A DNA stretch of 64,000 bases from an uncultured Verrucomicrobiota bacterium (GTDB taxonomy: Bacteria; Verrucomicrobiota; Verrucomicrobiia; Opitutales; UBA9783), in the NCBI GenBank assembly GCA_902495005.1, contig CABUVL010000001.1, positions 1 to 64,000 of the forward strand. The letters are read 5' to 3'. A model generated the notes under the pieces. It searched no databases. It was not told the origin of the DNA and worked only from the letters and a program-made list of their open reading frames with translations. Both the position numbers and the translations under genes were made by a program. Of the stretch, positions 53,988 through 62,556 are shown piece by piece. Each line of letters starts with the position of its first letter. The first letter of the stretch is position 1.

Positions 53988-55760
53988 ATGATCATAAATC
54001 AATCTCAAGAAAAGTTTATACAAGGTGTGGGTGTATCAAGTGGGATTATTTATGGGCCCGTCTTTGTTTTTTTAAAAACTGAATTAAAAATTCCCTATTA
54101 TAAGGTAGAACCTTATCAGGCTCAGTCCGAATTACAAAATTTCAAGAAGGCCATCGAAGTTACCAAGCAGCAACTCGTTAACATACAAAAAGAAATCATA
54201 CAAAAGGTCGGCACTTATGAAGCCAACATCTTCGACGCCCATTTGCTCTTATTGGAAGACAAGTCGCTTCTCAACGCAACCTTAGATGCCTTCCACAAAC
54301 AACAATGTAACATCGCTTACTGCTTCAACGCTGTCATTCAAAGACTTATTCAACAATTCAGTACCATTGAAGACGTTCGACTGAAAGAACGCTGCCTGGA
54401 CCTCAAGGATATTGCCCGACGCGTCTTGCAAAATTTACTGGGGCACCAACTGGTTAATCTAAGCTCGCTGCTCAAGGAGCCACGCATCGTGGTTACCAAC
54501 AACCTAGATCCTTCCGATGCCGCCAATTTTTCCAAAAAGCAGGTGCAGGCATTATTGCTGGAAAGTGGCAGTAAAACTTGCCACGCGGCCATTATGGCCC
54601 GCTCATTCGGCATTCCCGCCATCGTCAACATCAAAGACATCTGCCAACAAATCACGGGAGACAGCAAGGTGCTGCTCGACGGTGACGAAGGAAAAGTCTT
54701 TATCAATCCGAGCCCACAAACCTTAATGCGCTACGGGCAGCTGCAAAAGCAACGCGATTCCTTTCAACTTGCCTTCGAAAACTCAAGCGAAAAAGCGATT
54801 CGGACAAAAGACGGCACAGAAATTGAGTTGTGGCTCAATTACGATGAGCCCATGAAAGAGCACGCGTTCTCCAAATTTCGCTGCAAAGGCATTGGCTTAG
54901 TTCGCACGGAAAACTTTTTCCTAAAGGGCAATCAATTCCTCACAGAAGACGAACAAGTTGAAATATACAAGGCGATTGCACAAAAAGCGCAGCCCTTCCC
55001 CGTTGTAATAAGAACGGTCGACATCGGTGGCGACAAAATCCCAAAAAACATGTCCTACCTGGAAGAAGAGAAAAATCCATTTTTGGGACTCAGGGGCATC
55101 CGATTTTGTCTCAGCAACCCAGATCTTTTCCTTACACAACTGAGGGCAATTTTACGGGCAAGTGTCGTCGGCAATATTCGCATCTTGTACCCGATGATCA
55201 CCAACCTTCAGGAGCTGACGGCCGCCAATCAGCTGCTGCAGCAATGTAAGCAAGCACTGCGTGATCAAAACGTCGCATTCAACGAGCAAATCCACATCGG
55301 CGCCATGATTGAGACCCCAAGTGCCGCCGTCATCGCAGACTTGCTGGCCCCCCATTGCGATTTTCTCAGCATTGGGACAAGTGACCTCATTCAATATACC
55401 TTGGCAGTCGATCGGACCAACGAACGGATCGCCCATTTGTACGAAACAACCCACCCGTCCATCGTACGTTTTCTCAAAAATATTGCAAAAGTCGGCCAAT
55501 CATTCAACAAACCCATCTACATTTGTGGTGAATTAGCCAGCGATCCAATTTCAATCATTTTCGGCATGTCGCTCGGCATCCACGCCTTCTGCACACATCA
55601 AGATAAATTGGCAGAAATTCAATACCTCATCCAACAATGCACCCAAGCAGAATTGGACGAACTCAAAAAAAAATGCTCTCTGCTGGCCGATTCGGCTCAA
55701 ATTTTCGCCCTTTACAAAAATTTTTATTTAAAAAAATTGAACGAAATTGCGAAAAAGTAG
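53988..55760 (+). CDS. ptsI: phosphoenolpyruvate-protein phosphotransferase (enzyme I)
   Basis: This 590-residue cytoplasmic enzyme passes phosphate from phosphoenolpyruvate to HPr. The N-terminal HPr-binding helices, the phospho-His segment (KTCHAAIMARSFGIPA, His near 199), and the PEP-binding barrel (GIGLVRTENFF, RTVDIGGDK, LGLRGIRF, GAMIETPSA, catalytic Cys in YICGELASDP) are all intact. No HPr or enzyme II gene is in the window, so it may serve either sugar uptake or a regulatory branch. Confidence 0.95.
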   Translation: MIINQSQEKFIQGVGVSSGIIYGPVFVFLKTELKIPYYKVEPYQAQSELQNFKKAIEVTKQQLVNIQKEIIQKVGTYEANIFDAHLLLLEDKSLLNATLDAFHKQQCNIAYCFNAVIQRLIQQFSTIEDVRLKERCLDLKDIARRVLQNLLGHQLVNLSSLLKEPRIVVTNNLDPSDAANFSKKQVQALLLESGSKTCHAAIMARSFGIPAIVNIKDICQQITGDSKVLLDGDEGKVFINPSPQTLMRYGQLQKQRDSFQLAFENSSEKAIRTKDGTEIELWLNYDEPMKEHAFSKFRCKGIGLVRTENFFLKGNQFLTEDEQVEIYKAIAQKAQPFPVVIRTVDIGGDKIPKNMSYLEEEKNPFLGLRGIRFCLSNPDLFLTQLRAILRASVVGNIRILYPMITNLQELTAANQLLQQCKQALRDQNVAFNEQIHIGAMIETPSAAVIADLLAPHCDFLSIGTSDLIQYTLAVDRTNERIAHLYETTHPSIVRFLKNIAKVGQSFNKPIYICGELASDPISIIFGMSLGIHAFCTHQDKLAEIQYLIQQCTQAELDELKKKCSLLADSAQIFALYKNFYLKKLNEIAKK

Positions 55761-55779
55761 TCTTTTCGCCCAAAAACGC

Positions 55780-55807
55780 TTGACAGAAACGCGCGCCTAC
55801 GTATTAA
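55780..55807 (+). promoter_or_regulatory. promoter of the outer-membrane protein gene
   Basis: TTGACA (55780-55785), a 16-base spacer and TATTAA (55802-55807), giving a leader of about 50 bases that contains AAAGGGAG at about 55827. This is one of the strongest promoter matches in the window. Confidence 0.6.
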
Positions 55808-55863
55808 TATTATGTAATTCCTTTTTTAAAGGGAGAAACATTAAAAATCTAAAGATAATAAAA

Positions 55864-56508
55864 ATGAACAATAAATTATTCAAAATTGCATTAAGTGGTT
55901 TGGCACTTGCTTCAGGAAGTTTGTTCGCAGCTGATGCAGCTTGCAGCTCTTCTTTCAATCCTTATGTTGCCATCAAAGGTGGTTTCATGAAGCCAGCCAA
56001 GAGAAACGCAATCAAATATAAGAACGGCGGCATGGGCGGCGTTGAGCTCGGTATCTCCTATGATGCATGGCGCTTAGGATTGGAACTCTCCTATCGTCAA
56101 TCCAAGGTTAAGTCAATTAAAGGTAAAGCCCCAGTTAAAGAAATTAAATTCAAAGCTTTGGCCGGCATGGTTAACGTTTACTACGACTACGCTTTGACCG
56201 AGGAAGTATCCCTCTATTTAGGCGCTGGCTTGGGTGTTGCTCAATGTGGTTACAATGCCAAAGGTGCACAATTGACTGTTGCAGGATTATTGGGTAATAA
56301 TGCTGTTAACACCCCTAAAGCAGACATTACAAAGACCGTATTTGCATGGCAAGTAATGGCTGGCTTGGGCTACGACATCAATGAAAATTGGACCGTAGAA
56401 GCCGGTTACAAATTGTTCAACACAAGCAAAATCAAGTTGGGCAACGGTTACGACATCAAGGCTCCTTTCTGCCACGCCATTGAATTGGGCTTGCGCTATA
56501 ACTTCTAA
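55864..56508 (+). CDS. small outer-membrane beta-barrel protein, surface-antigen-like
   Basis: The 214-residue product has a signal peptide (MNNKLFKIALSGLALASGSL, cleavage after FAA) and alternating hydrophobic beta strands, eight by my count, ending in the aromatic RYNF typical of barrel proteins. The layout (FNPYVAIKGGFM at the start, VNVYYDYALTEEVSLYLGAG, ENWTVEAGYKL, HAIELGLRYNF) is that of the OmpW/OmpA-like and Msp4/P44-type surface antigen barrels. It has its own consensus promoter and an intrinsic terminator, and uses GGT, GCT and AAG codons more freely than its neighbours, so it is probably abundant. The exact ligand or role is unknown. Confidence 0.85.
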   Translation: MNNKLFKIALSGLALASGSLFAADAACSSSFNPYVAIKGGFMKPAKRNAIKYKNGGMGGVELGISYDAWRLGLELSYRQSKVKSIKGKAPVKEIKFKALAGMVNVYYDYALTEEVSLYLGAGLGVAQCGYNAKGAQLTVAGLLGNNAVNTPKADITKTVFAWQVMAGLGYDINENWTVEAGYKLFNTSKIKLGNGYDIKAPFCHAIELGLRYNF

Positions 56509-56538
56509 TGTTATTTCGTAACATATTATAAGTTTAAT

Positions 56539-56570
56539 AAGTGGACTTAGTTTTGCTAGGTCCACTTTTT
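56539..56570 (+). terminator. intrinsic terminator after the outer-membrane protein gene
   Basis: AAGTGGACTTAG (56539-56550) and CTAGGTCCACTT (56556-56567) form a 12-pair stem with one G-U pair and a five-base loop, followed by a T run. Confidence 0.85.
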
Positions 56571-56666
56571 GCATATGTGGGATAACAACTTAAAAGGAAT
56601 CTTCATTCCTTCATTCCCAAGCAAGGGCCCCAAGCGCTACGCCAAGTACGAACGACGAAGCTAAAC

Positions 56667-56695
56667 TTGTACAATCAATAAGCGAAAGGCTAATA
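56667..56695 (+). promoter_or_regulatory. promoter of mutL, predicted leaderless
   Basis: TTGTAC (56667-56672), a 17-base spacer and CTAATA (56690-56695), five bases before the ATG at 56701. Confidence 0.45.
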
Positions 56696-56700
56696 AAAGC

Positions 56701-58500
56701 ATGGAAATTCACGTACTACCCGAAGTTATTGCCAATCAGATTGCGGCCGGAGAGGTCATTGAACGGCCCGTGAATGTCGTAAAGGAACTGCTTGAAAACA
56801 GTCTCGACGCCCATGCGAAATCCATCGACATTCAATTCCGTAACGGGGGCATTTCGTACATTCGCATCAGTGACGACGGTGATGGAATGGATGTCCAAGA
56901 TGCGTTATTGTGCTTTCAACGCCACGCAACGAGCAAGCTGCAAAAAATAGAAGATATATATACTTTGCAATCGTTTGGCTTCCGCGGAGAAGCTCTACCT
57001 TCGATTGCCAGCATTTCAAAAATCAACCTGCAAACCTGCCGACGGGGTGAGAGCATCGGCACAGAAATCGACATGTCCGGTGGCATCATTCGTCACCAAG
57101 GCCCCTGCGCCCGTACGCCGGGGACCACGTTTACGGTTGAACAACTTTTTTTCAATTTACCCGTACGGCGCAAATTTTTAAAGTCAGAAGCGACCGAAAG
57201 CACACACATTGTCAATTGCGTACGTTTGTACGCTTTGTCTTACCCAAAGATTTATTTTACGCTGACGGAAGATCGCCGACAAATCTTTGCTTCCCCCACC
57301 TGTAAGAGCTTAACCGACCGTATCGACGAAATTTGGCCTCGACGGTCCTGCAAACATTGGATTCCCCTGCAATTCAGTCGCCAAGGCATCGAAATTACGG
57401 GTCTCATCTGCCCGCCGGGCTACGGGTACGCAAGCGCGCAGGAGGTGTACATATTTCTCAATAAACGGCCCATCGCCAGCTTATTTCTACTGGGCGTCAT
57501 CCGCGAAAGTTATCGCAATTACCTCCCTCCAAAATCTTACCCCGCCGTATTTCTATTCATTCACTTGCCTGAAAAAGACGTCGATATCAATGTGCACCCC
57601 AGTAAACGTGAGGTGCGCTTTAAAAACGAGCAAGCATTGCGTCAAGCGGTCTTAGAAGCCCTTTCCAATACGCTCAAAGCCAATGCCAGCCCCACGACGG
57701 ATGCATTATTGAACGAAAGCTGGCCCCCATCTCAATCATTTTGCAACACCCCCCTCGCTCCAAAACCAGACGTCCACGCAAGCTTTATTAAAGAAGCGAA
57801 CGTAGCATCTAATAACCCCAAAGCGCCGTCCTTTCTTCTACATACGGCACCAGAAAGCCACCCAAGCACATTTACAAGGGCCGTGGCTAAGGAACCTCAA
57901 AATCAGAGGACCGAGGGTCGAAACGCCTCCCCATCGCCTCTAAAATTCCTAACCCTGTGGCAAAAACATTACGCCTTGTACGAAACGGACGCCTACTTAC
58001 TCTTCTTTGATTGTCAACAAGCCAACGCGCGCATCTGTTACGAAGAAAGCTTGAAAAATCTCCAAAAGAGCCGCCTCTGCCTACAAAAACTATTATTTCC
58101 ACACACATTTACCTTATCACAAGCGCAGACGGAACTTTTAAAAGCGAACATAAGCTTTTTGAACGACAAAAATATTTGTTCATTACGCCACCTAAAAAAC
58201 GACCAATTTTTACTCGAGGCACTGCCGGCATGCATAGATTTTAGGCATACGAGCCTATTCATAGATCAATTACTGCTCGAGTTGAGTACCTACGGCACCT
58301 TGCAGAACCAAACGCAATGGGCTGAAAACACAGCGCGCATGCTGGCCAGGCAGGTGAATGTAACAGACCTCACTGAAACTAAGATCGAGTACCTACGTCA
58401 GCGATTGGCCCAGTGCGACAATACCACGACGGGGCCTGAAGGGCAGCTCATTTGGCACCCCTTGTCGCTCAGTGACCTCAAAAATCTCACGCCCCACTAA
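56701..58500 (+). CDS. mutL: DNA mismatch repair protein MutL, endonuclease motifs eroded
   Basis: The 599-residue product is MutL. The N-terminal GHKL ATPase domain is intact: IAAGEVIERP, ENSLDA with the catalytic Glu and metal Asn, DDGDGM, RHATSKL, GFRGEALPSI. The variable linker covers about 330-410. In the C-terminal domain the endonuclease motif DQHAxxER is replaced by DCQQANAR (residues 437-444), and the later ACR.A and CPHGRP zinc-site motifs appear as TARMLA and GPEGQL. Nicking activity is therefore unlikely, and strand discrimination would need another nuclease. The gene overlaps the end of convergent ruvB by 14 bases. Confidence 0.95.
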   Translation: MEIHVLPEVIANQIAAGEVIERPVNVVKELLENSLDAHAKSIDIQFRNGGISYIRISDDGDGMDVQDALLCFQRHATSKLQKIEDIYTLQSFGFRGEALPSIASISKINLQTCRRGESIGTEIDMSGGIIRHQGPCARTPGTTFTVEQLFFNLPVRRKFLKSEATESTHIVNCVRLYALSYPKIYFTLTEDRRQIFASPTCKSLTDRIDEIWPRRSCKHWIPLQFSRQGIEITGLICPPGYGYASAQEVYIFLNKRPIASLFLLGVIRESYRNYLPPKSYPAVFLFIHLPEKDVDINVHPSKREVRFKNEQALRQAVLEALSNTLKANASPTTDALLNESWPPSQSFCNTPLAPKPDVHASFIKEANVASNNPKAPSFLLHTAPESHPSTFTRAVAKEPQNQRTEGRNASPSPLKFLTLWQKHYALYETDAYLLFFDCQQANARICYEESLKNLQKSRLCLQKLLFPHTFTLSQAQTELLKANISFLNDKNICSLRHLKNDQFLLEALPACIDFRHTSLFIDQLLLELSTYGTLQNQTQWAENTARMLARQVNVTDLTETKIEYLRQRLAQCDNTTTGPEGQLIWHPLSLSDLKNLTPH

Positions 58501-59515
58501 GGCCTTCCAAATGTAAATTTTCAAGCGGATGCTCCGCAGATATCGCTTGCCAGCCTTTTGACGTCAATTGGCGACCTTGCGGCGTCCTTTGCAAGTACCC
58601 CTCTTGAATGAGAAACGGCTCGTGAACCTCTTCCAAGGTATCTACTTGCTCGCCAATAGCCACGGCCAAGGTATTCACTCCGGTCGGACCTCCGTGAAAA
58701 TGATGCGCCAGGGTTGATAAAATCCGCTTATCCATCTCATCTAACCCATGCTCATCAATGTCCAATAATTGCAACGCTTCTGCCGCCGAAGTCCGATCGA
58801 TCACGCCCCCATTCTTCTGAGAGGCGTAATCGCGCACAAAGTACACCAAGTTATTGGCGATACGCGGCGTTCCCCGTGACCGCGACGCAATTTCTTGCGC
58901 CCCCTCTTTGGTAATTTTGATGCCCAAGATTTGTGTCGTACGCAGAACAATTTGAGCCAACTCCTTGTCCGTATAATAATTCAAGCGGGTCTGCAGAGTA
59001 AATCGGCTTCTTAAGGGGGCCGTGAGTAAACCGACACGTGTGGTAGCCCCAATCAGGGTAAATTTCGGTATCGACAAACGTACACTGCGCGCATTCGGCC
59101 CCTGATCGATCATGACATCGATGAGGAAATCTTCCATGGCGGAGTACAAGTACTCCTCGACGGCCTTTGGAATGCGGTGAATTTCATCGATAAACAAGAT
59201 GTCATTGGGCTCCAGATTGGTCAACAATCCGGCCAAATCGGCGGCTTTTTCAATCACAGGCCCCGATGAAATGTGCACGTGCACCTGCATCTCTCGTCCC
59301 AATATGTGTGCCAGCGTCGTCTTTCCCAAGCCCGGAGGCCCACTCATCAAAATGTGATTCAACGCATCGTGCCTTTGCCGCGCCGCCCCCACCATAATTC
59401 TGAGCCGCTCCAAGGTCTTTGTTTGCCCAACAAAATCTGCGAACAGGGGAGGCCTCAACGAACTCTCTTCGTTCAAGTTCTCCTGATTCAAGGCTACAGA
59501 GGGTTTTATTGACAT
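58487..59515 (-). CDS. ruvB: Holliday junction DNA helicase RuvB
   Basis: This 342-residue AAA+ motor drives branch migration with RuvA. It shows RPPLFADFVGQ, Walker A GPPGLGKTTLAH, Walker B LFIDEIHR, the sensor ATTRVGLLTAPLRSRF and the winged-helix C terminus with GGPTGVNTLA and EPFLIQEGYLQRTPQGR. Length is normal. Neither ruvA nor ruvC adjoins it. Its start overlaps the pntB stop by ten bases, an unusual operon mate. Confidence 0.97.
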   Translation of the reverse strand: MSIKPSVALNQENLNEESSLRPPLFADFVGQTKTLERLRIMVGAARQRHDALNHILMSGPPGLGKTTLAHILGREMQVHVHISSGPVIEKAADLAGLLTNLEPNDILFIDEIHRIPKAVEEYLYSAMEDFLIDVMIDQGPNARSVRLSIPKFTLIGATTRVGLLTAPLRSRFTLQTRLNYYTDKELAQIVLRTTQILGIKITKEGAQEIASRSRGTPRIANNLVYFVRDYASQKNGGVIDRTSAAEALQLLDIDEHGLDEMDKRILSTLAHHFHGGPTGVNTLAVAIGEQVDTLEEVHEPFLIQEGYLQRTPQGRQLTSKGWQAISAEHPLENLHLEGLSGA

Positions 59516-60885
59516 TCCTTAAACTCGGCAAGTAGTTGGGTCAACGTGGACTTAGCATCCCCGTACAACATACACGTGTTGTCCTTCGTGAACAAGACGT
59601 TGTCTAAGCCAGAAAAACCTTTCCCTTGGCCGCGCTTCAAGACAAACACCGTCTTTGCCTTGTAAACTTCTACAATCGGCATACCGTAAATGGGCGACCC
59701 TTCATTCTCAACAGCCGCCGGATTAACAACGTCATTGGCCCCCACAACAATCGCAACATCTGTATTCTCCAAACGCTCATTTGCCGGCTCCAATTCAACC
59801 AATTGATCGTAATCCACATCCGCCTCCGCCAACAAGACATTCATGTGCCCGGGCATTCGTCCTGCAACTGGGTGAATCGCGTAGTAAACTTCAGCCCCAT
59901 TAGCTTGAAGACATGAAGCCAAATCTTTAACGGCGTGCTGCGCCTGCGCAACGGCCATTCCATAACCCGGAACAAATGCAACCGTGTGTGCGGCTTCTAA
60001 AATATAATAGGCATCCTCAATGGAAATGGATTTCGCTTCGGCATGATTCGCCTCCGTCACTTGTACCTGCTTGCGCACAAAGCCGCCCAAGAGGACCTTT
60101 TTAAGCGAACGATTCATCGCCTTGCACATAATTCCGGTCAAAATAAGCCCACTCGTGCCCACCAAACAGCCTGCGACAATGAGCACCTTATTGAGGATAA
60201 TCAATCCAACCGCGCATGCGGCTACCCCCGATAGACTGTTCAAGAGCGCGATCATCACCGGCATATCCCCTCCACCAATGTGTAAAAGGAAGCACACACC
60301 GCCAATTAAGCTCAAAATCATGAGGCTGTAAAAGGCAGTAATGTCGTTAGACATCAAATAAATGCTCGTCGAAACAATCAACAAAACGATCAGAACAACA
60401 TCGCAGAGCCTTTGACCACGGAAACAAATGGCCGCCCCCGAAATTTTACGGCTTAATTTACCGTAGGCGAGTAAACTGCCCGTAAACGTTATTCCACCAA
60501 TAATGAGCGTTAAGCAGATGGAAATTTGTGAAAATCTTAACGCAAAATCAAAGTATTCCACCGGCCACTGACTCAATTTGTAACCTTCGACGATCCCCAC
60601 CAATACACTCGCCAGTCCGCCTAAGCCGTTAAGCAACGCCACCATTTCCGGCATCGCCGTCATGGGCGCCTTATGGGCCACCCAAAGTCCCACGTAAGAG
60701 CCCAGCAAGGCGACGACAAACGTCATCAGCATTTGAGTGGGAGGGCAATCAATAACGGTAATCCCCACCGCCAACAACATGCCCGCAGCGGATACAAAAT
60801 TACCACAACGCGCCGTTGAAGCACGTCCGAGTAATTTAATGCCAAAAATTAATAAAAAAGCCGATAAAATTAAACAAACATTCAT
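59506..60885 (-). CDS. pntB: NAD(P) transhydrogenase subunit beta
   Basis: This 459-residue inner-membrane subunit has about nine membrane helices (residues 1-270) and the NADP(H)-binding domain III. The latter shows PGYGMAVAQAQH, YAIHPVAGRMPGHMNVLLAEA, VGANDVVNPAA and FVLKRGQGKGFSGLDN, all standard. Proton-driven transhydrogenase makes NADPH from NADH. It needs the alpha subunit; only its membrane part (pntAB) is adjacent. Confidence 0.96.
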   Translation of the reverse strand: MNVCLILSAFLLIFGIKLLGRASTARCGNFVSAAGMLLAVGITVIDCPPTQMLMTFVVALLGSYVGLWVAHKAPMTAMPEMVALLNGLGGLASVLVGIVEGYKLSQWPVEYFDFALRFSQISICLTLIIGGITFTGSLLAYGKLSRKISGAAICFRGQRLCDVVLIVLLIVSTSIYLMSNDITAFYSLMILSLIGGVCFLLHIGGGDMPVMIALLNSLSGVAACAVGLIILNKVLIVAGCLVGTSGLILTGIMCKAMNRSLKKVLLGGFVRKQVQVTEANHAEAKSISIEDAYYILEAAHTVAFVPGYGMAVAQAQHAVKDLASCLQANGAEVYYAIHPVAGRMPGHMNVLLAEADVDYDQLVELEPANERLENTDVAIVVGANDVVNPAAVENEGSPIYGMPIVEVYKAKTVFVLKRGQGKGFSGLDNVLFTKDNTCMLYGDAKSTLTQLLAEFKECQ

Positions 60886-60892
60886 AAAAACC

Positions 60893-61201
60893 TTAACGCT
60901 TACGATTTTCTTTCGAGCGGAACATCTTCAACATACGATCTGTCACGCAATAACCGCCAACGATGTTGATCATTGCAAAAAAAACAGCCGCATTCCCCAA
61001 AAATAACACCCATCCGCTGTGCGCTTGAGATAAGACTACTAAAGCACCCAATAGGGTAATGCCGGAAATTGCATTGGTCCCCGACATCAGAGGCGTGTGC
61101 AATTGTGAAGGGATTTTTGCAATCAATTCAAAGCCCAATAAACTCGCTAACAGTACACTAAAACATAACCAACCATAATCCATGCCTACCAATGTAAGCA
61201 T
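60893..61201 (-). CDS. pntAB: NAD(P) transhydrogenase alpha subunit, membrane part
   Basis: This 102-residue protein corresponds to the C-terminal membrane domain of PntA, made as a separate subunit in some bacteria. It has three hydrophobic helices and the conserved SQLHTPLMSGTNAISGI stretch. It precedes pntB by seven bases. The NAD-binding subunit (pntAA) would be expected just upstream, but 61202-61599 holds no gene. An internal ATG at 61183 is an alternative start. Confidence 0.92.
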   Translation of the reverse strand: MLTLVGMDYGWLCFSVLLASLLGFELIAKIPSQLHTPLMSGTNAISGITLLGALVVLSQAHSGWVLFLGNAAVFFAMINIVGGYCVTDRMLKMFRSKENRKR

Positions 61202-61599
61202 TTCTTTCTACAAGGAAAGGAAATTTTTTAAAAGACTGCAATGCCCTTGTACAAGCACCCATCGAATAAAATTCAACGTTTCTGCCACGCTAACGCCGGT
61301 TCAATTAATACGTTCATTCAAACACAATTCACTCAATATTTAATTAATAATCAACAAGATAAGATTTAACCAAAAATCATTTACAAAACCTACCCTGCCA
61401 ACGTAGTTCATTTTCTTTCAGAGCCACGAACCACTTAAACAATAAACAATCTTCTAAACGAGAAAGGCACAAAGACAATGCCGTTGTGGGCACGTTTAAA
61501 TTTTTTCTTAATCAGAAAGTTAGCAATCAAGCCCTTCCGTCCATTGCCAGCATCTTATGATCAATGTACAATGGAAAAAAGCAAGCCTATGTCGACAAT
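61202..61599. other. gene-free intergenic region upstream of pntAB
   Basis: No reading frame, tRNA or clear hairpin stands out. The missing pntAA gene is not here, nor do I see a recognisable remnant of its NAD-binding domain. Confidence 0.45.
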
Positions 61600-62556
61600 T
61601 CACTTGGCGTTCACCAATCGCATCGTCGCATCCACCACCTCTTCTACCGAGACATGCGACAAGTTGCCGTCGCTAGCTTGGAACACGGAGTGCTTGGGAT
61701 CATCAAGCGGATAGGGCCCATAACGTTTCGAATCCGTGGGGCCATAGATACCGATTAAAGGCCGACACAGGGCCGCCGCCAAATGCAGAGGGCCGCTGTC
61801 ATTGGCTACAACACACTGCGCCCCGGAAATAAGCCCCGGGAGCTCTTCCAAGGCGGTTTTCCCCATTAAATTGATAAAACGCTCGTGTTTAGGCAAATTG
61901 TCTGACCTTCCTTGGCCGCACCACACACAATATAATTGTGTTTTTGACAATAATTGCTCTGCATATGCCCTAAAATAGGGCCATTCCTTGCGAGGTCCAC
62001 GACTGCTTGGGAAAATGGCCACGTATGCAATGTCTTTTAAAACGGCCAAGGGTTCTGTCAGCGTAAATGTAACGGGCCTGGCAGGGAAGCTATCGGCTTC
62101 AAAGATTTTAAGCAGAGCATTCAAAATCTCCACCGCGTGGGCCCCTTGCACTCGCGGCGCGAAACGGTATCGGTAAAACAATCCAGCTCCCTCGCGCGCA
62201 TCTTTACGGCCCACTTTATACCTTCCTTTAGCGAACAAGCACATAAGCCCCGAACGCAACAGGCCCTGAAAGTCCAAAACGTAATCGTAACGATACGTGC
62301 GAACTTCCTTCATAAGCCTCCAAAAGGCACGTAATCCGCCGTAGCGCTGAAAAATAAAGAGCTTGCTAATCATGGGCGAACACCGCAGTAATGGGGCAAA
62401 ACAATCGCGCACAATCCAATGAATTTCAATCGGCTTTTGTGTTTTCAGACACTGCTGATAAAACCCCTCCACCACCTGAACGGTTTGAATAATATCGCCC
62501 AACGACGAGGGCTTAATGACCAAAATTCGGCAGGGTTTTTCTGCGTTAGCATTCAT
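61600..62556 (-). CDS. glycosyltransferase family 9 (heptosyltransferase-like)
   Basis: The 318-residue GT-B enzyme of family 9 probably adds a heptose to the lipopolysaccharide core from ADP-heptose. It shows ILVIKPSSLGDIIQTV at the N terminus, YDYVLDFQGLLRSG, FPSSRGPRKEWPY, and NDSGPLHLAAAL..P.IGIYGPTD at the C-terminal nucleotide-sugar site. The ATG at 62556 shares one base with the epimerase stop (TGATG); a GTG one codon upstream is also open. It fits with rfaE2 and kdsC. Confidence 0.9.
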   Translation of the reverse strand: MNANAEKPCRILVIKPSSLGDIIQTVQVVEGFYQQCLKTQKPIEIHWIVRDCFAPLLRCSPMISKLFIFQRYGGLRAFWRLMKEVRTYRYDYVLDFQGLLRSGLMCLFAKGRYKVGRKDAREGAGLFYRYRFAPRVQGAHAVEILNALLKIFEADSFPARPVTFTLTEPLAVLKDIAYVAIFPSSRGPRKEWPYFRAYAEQLLSKTQLYCVWCGQGRSDNLPKHERFINLMGKTALEELPGLISGAQCVVANDSGPLHLAAALCRPLIGIYGPTDSKRYGPYPLDDPKHSVFQASDGNLSHVSVEEVVDATMRLVNAK

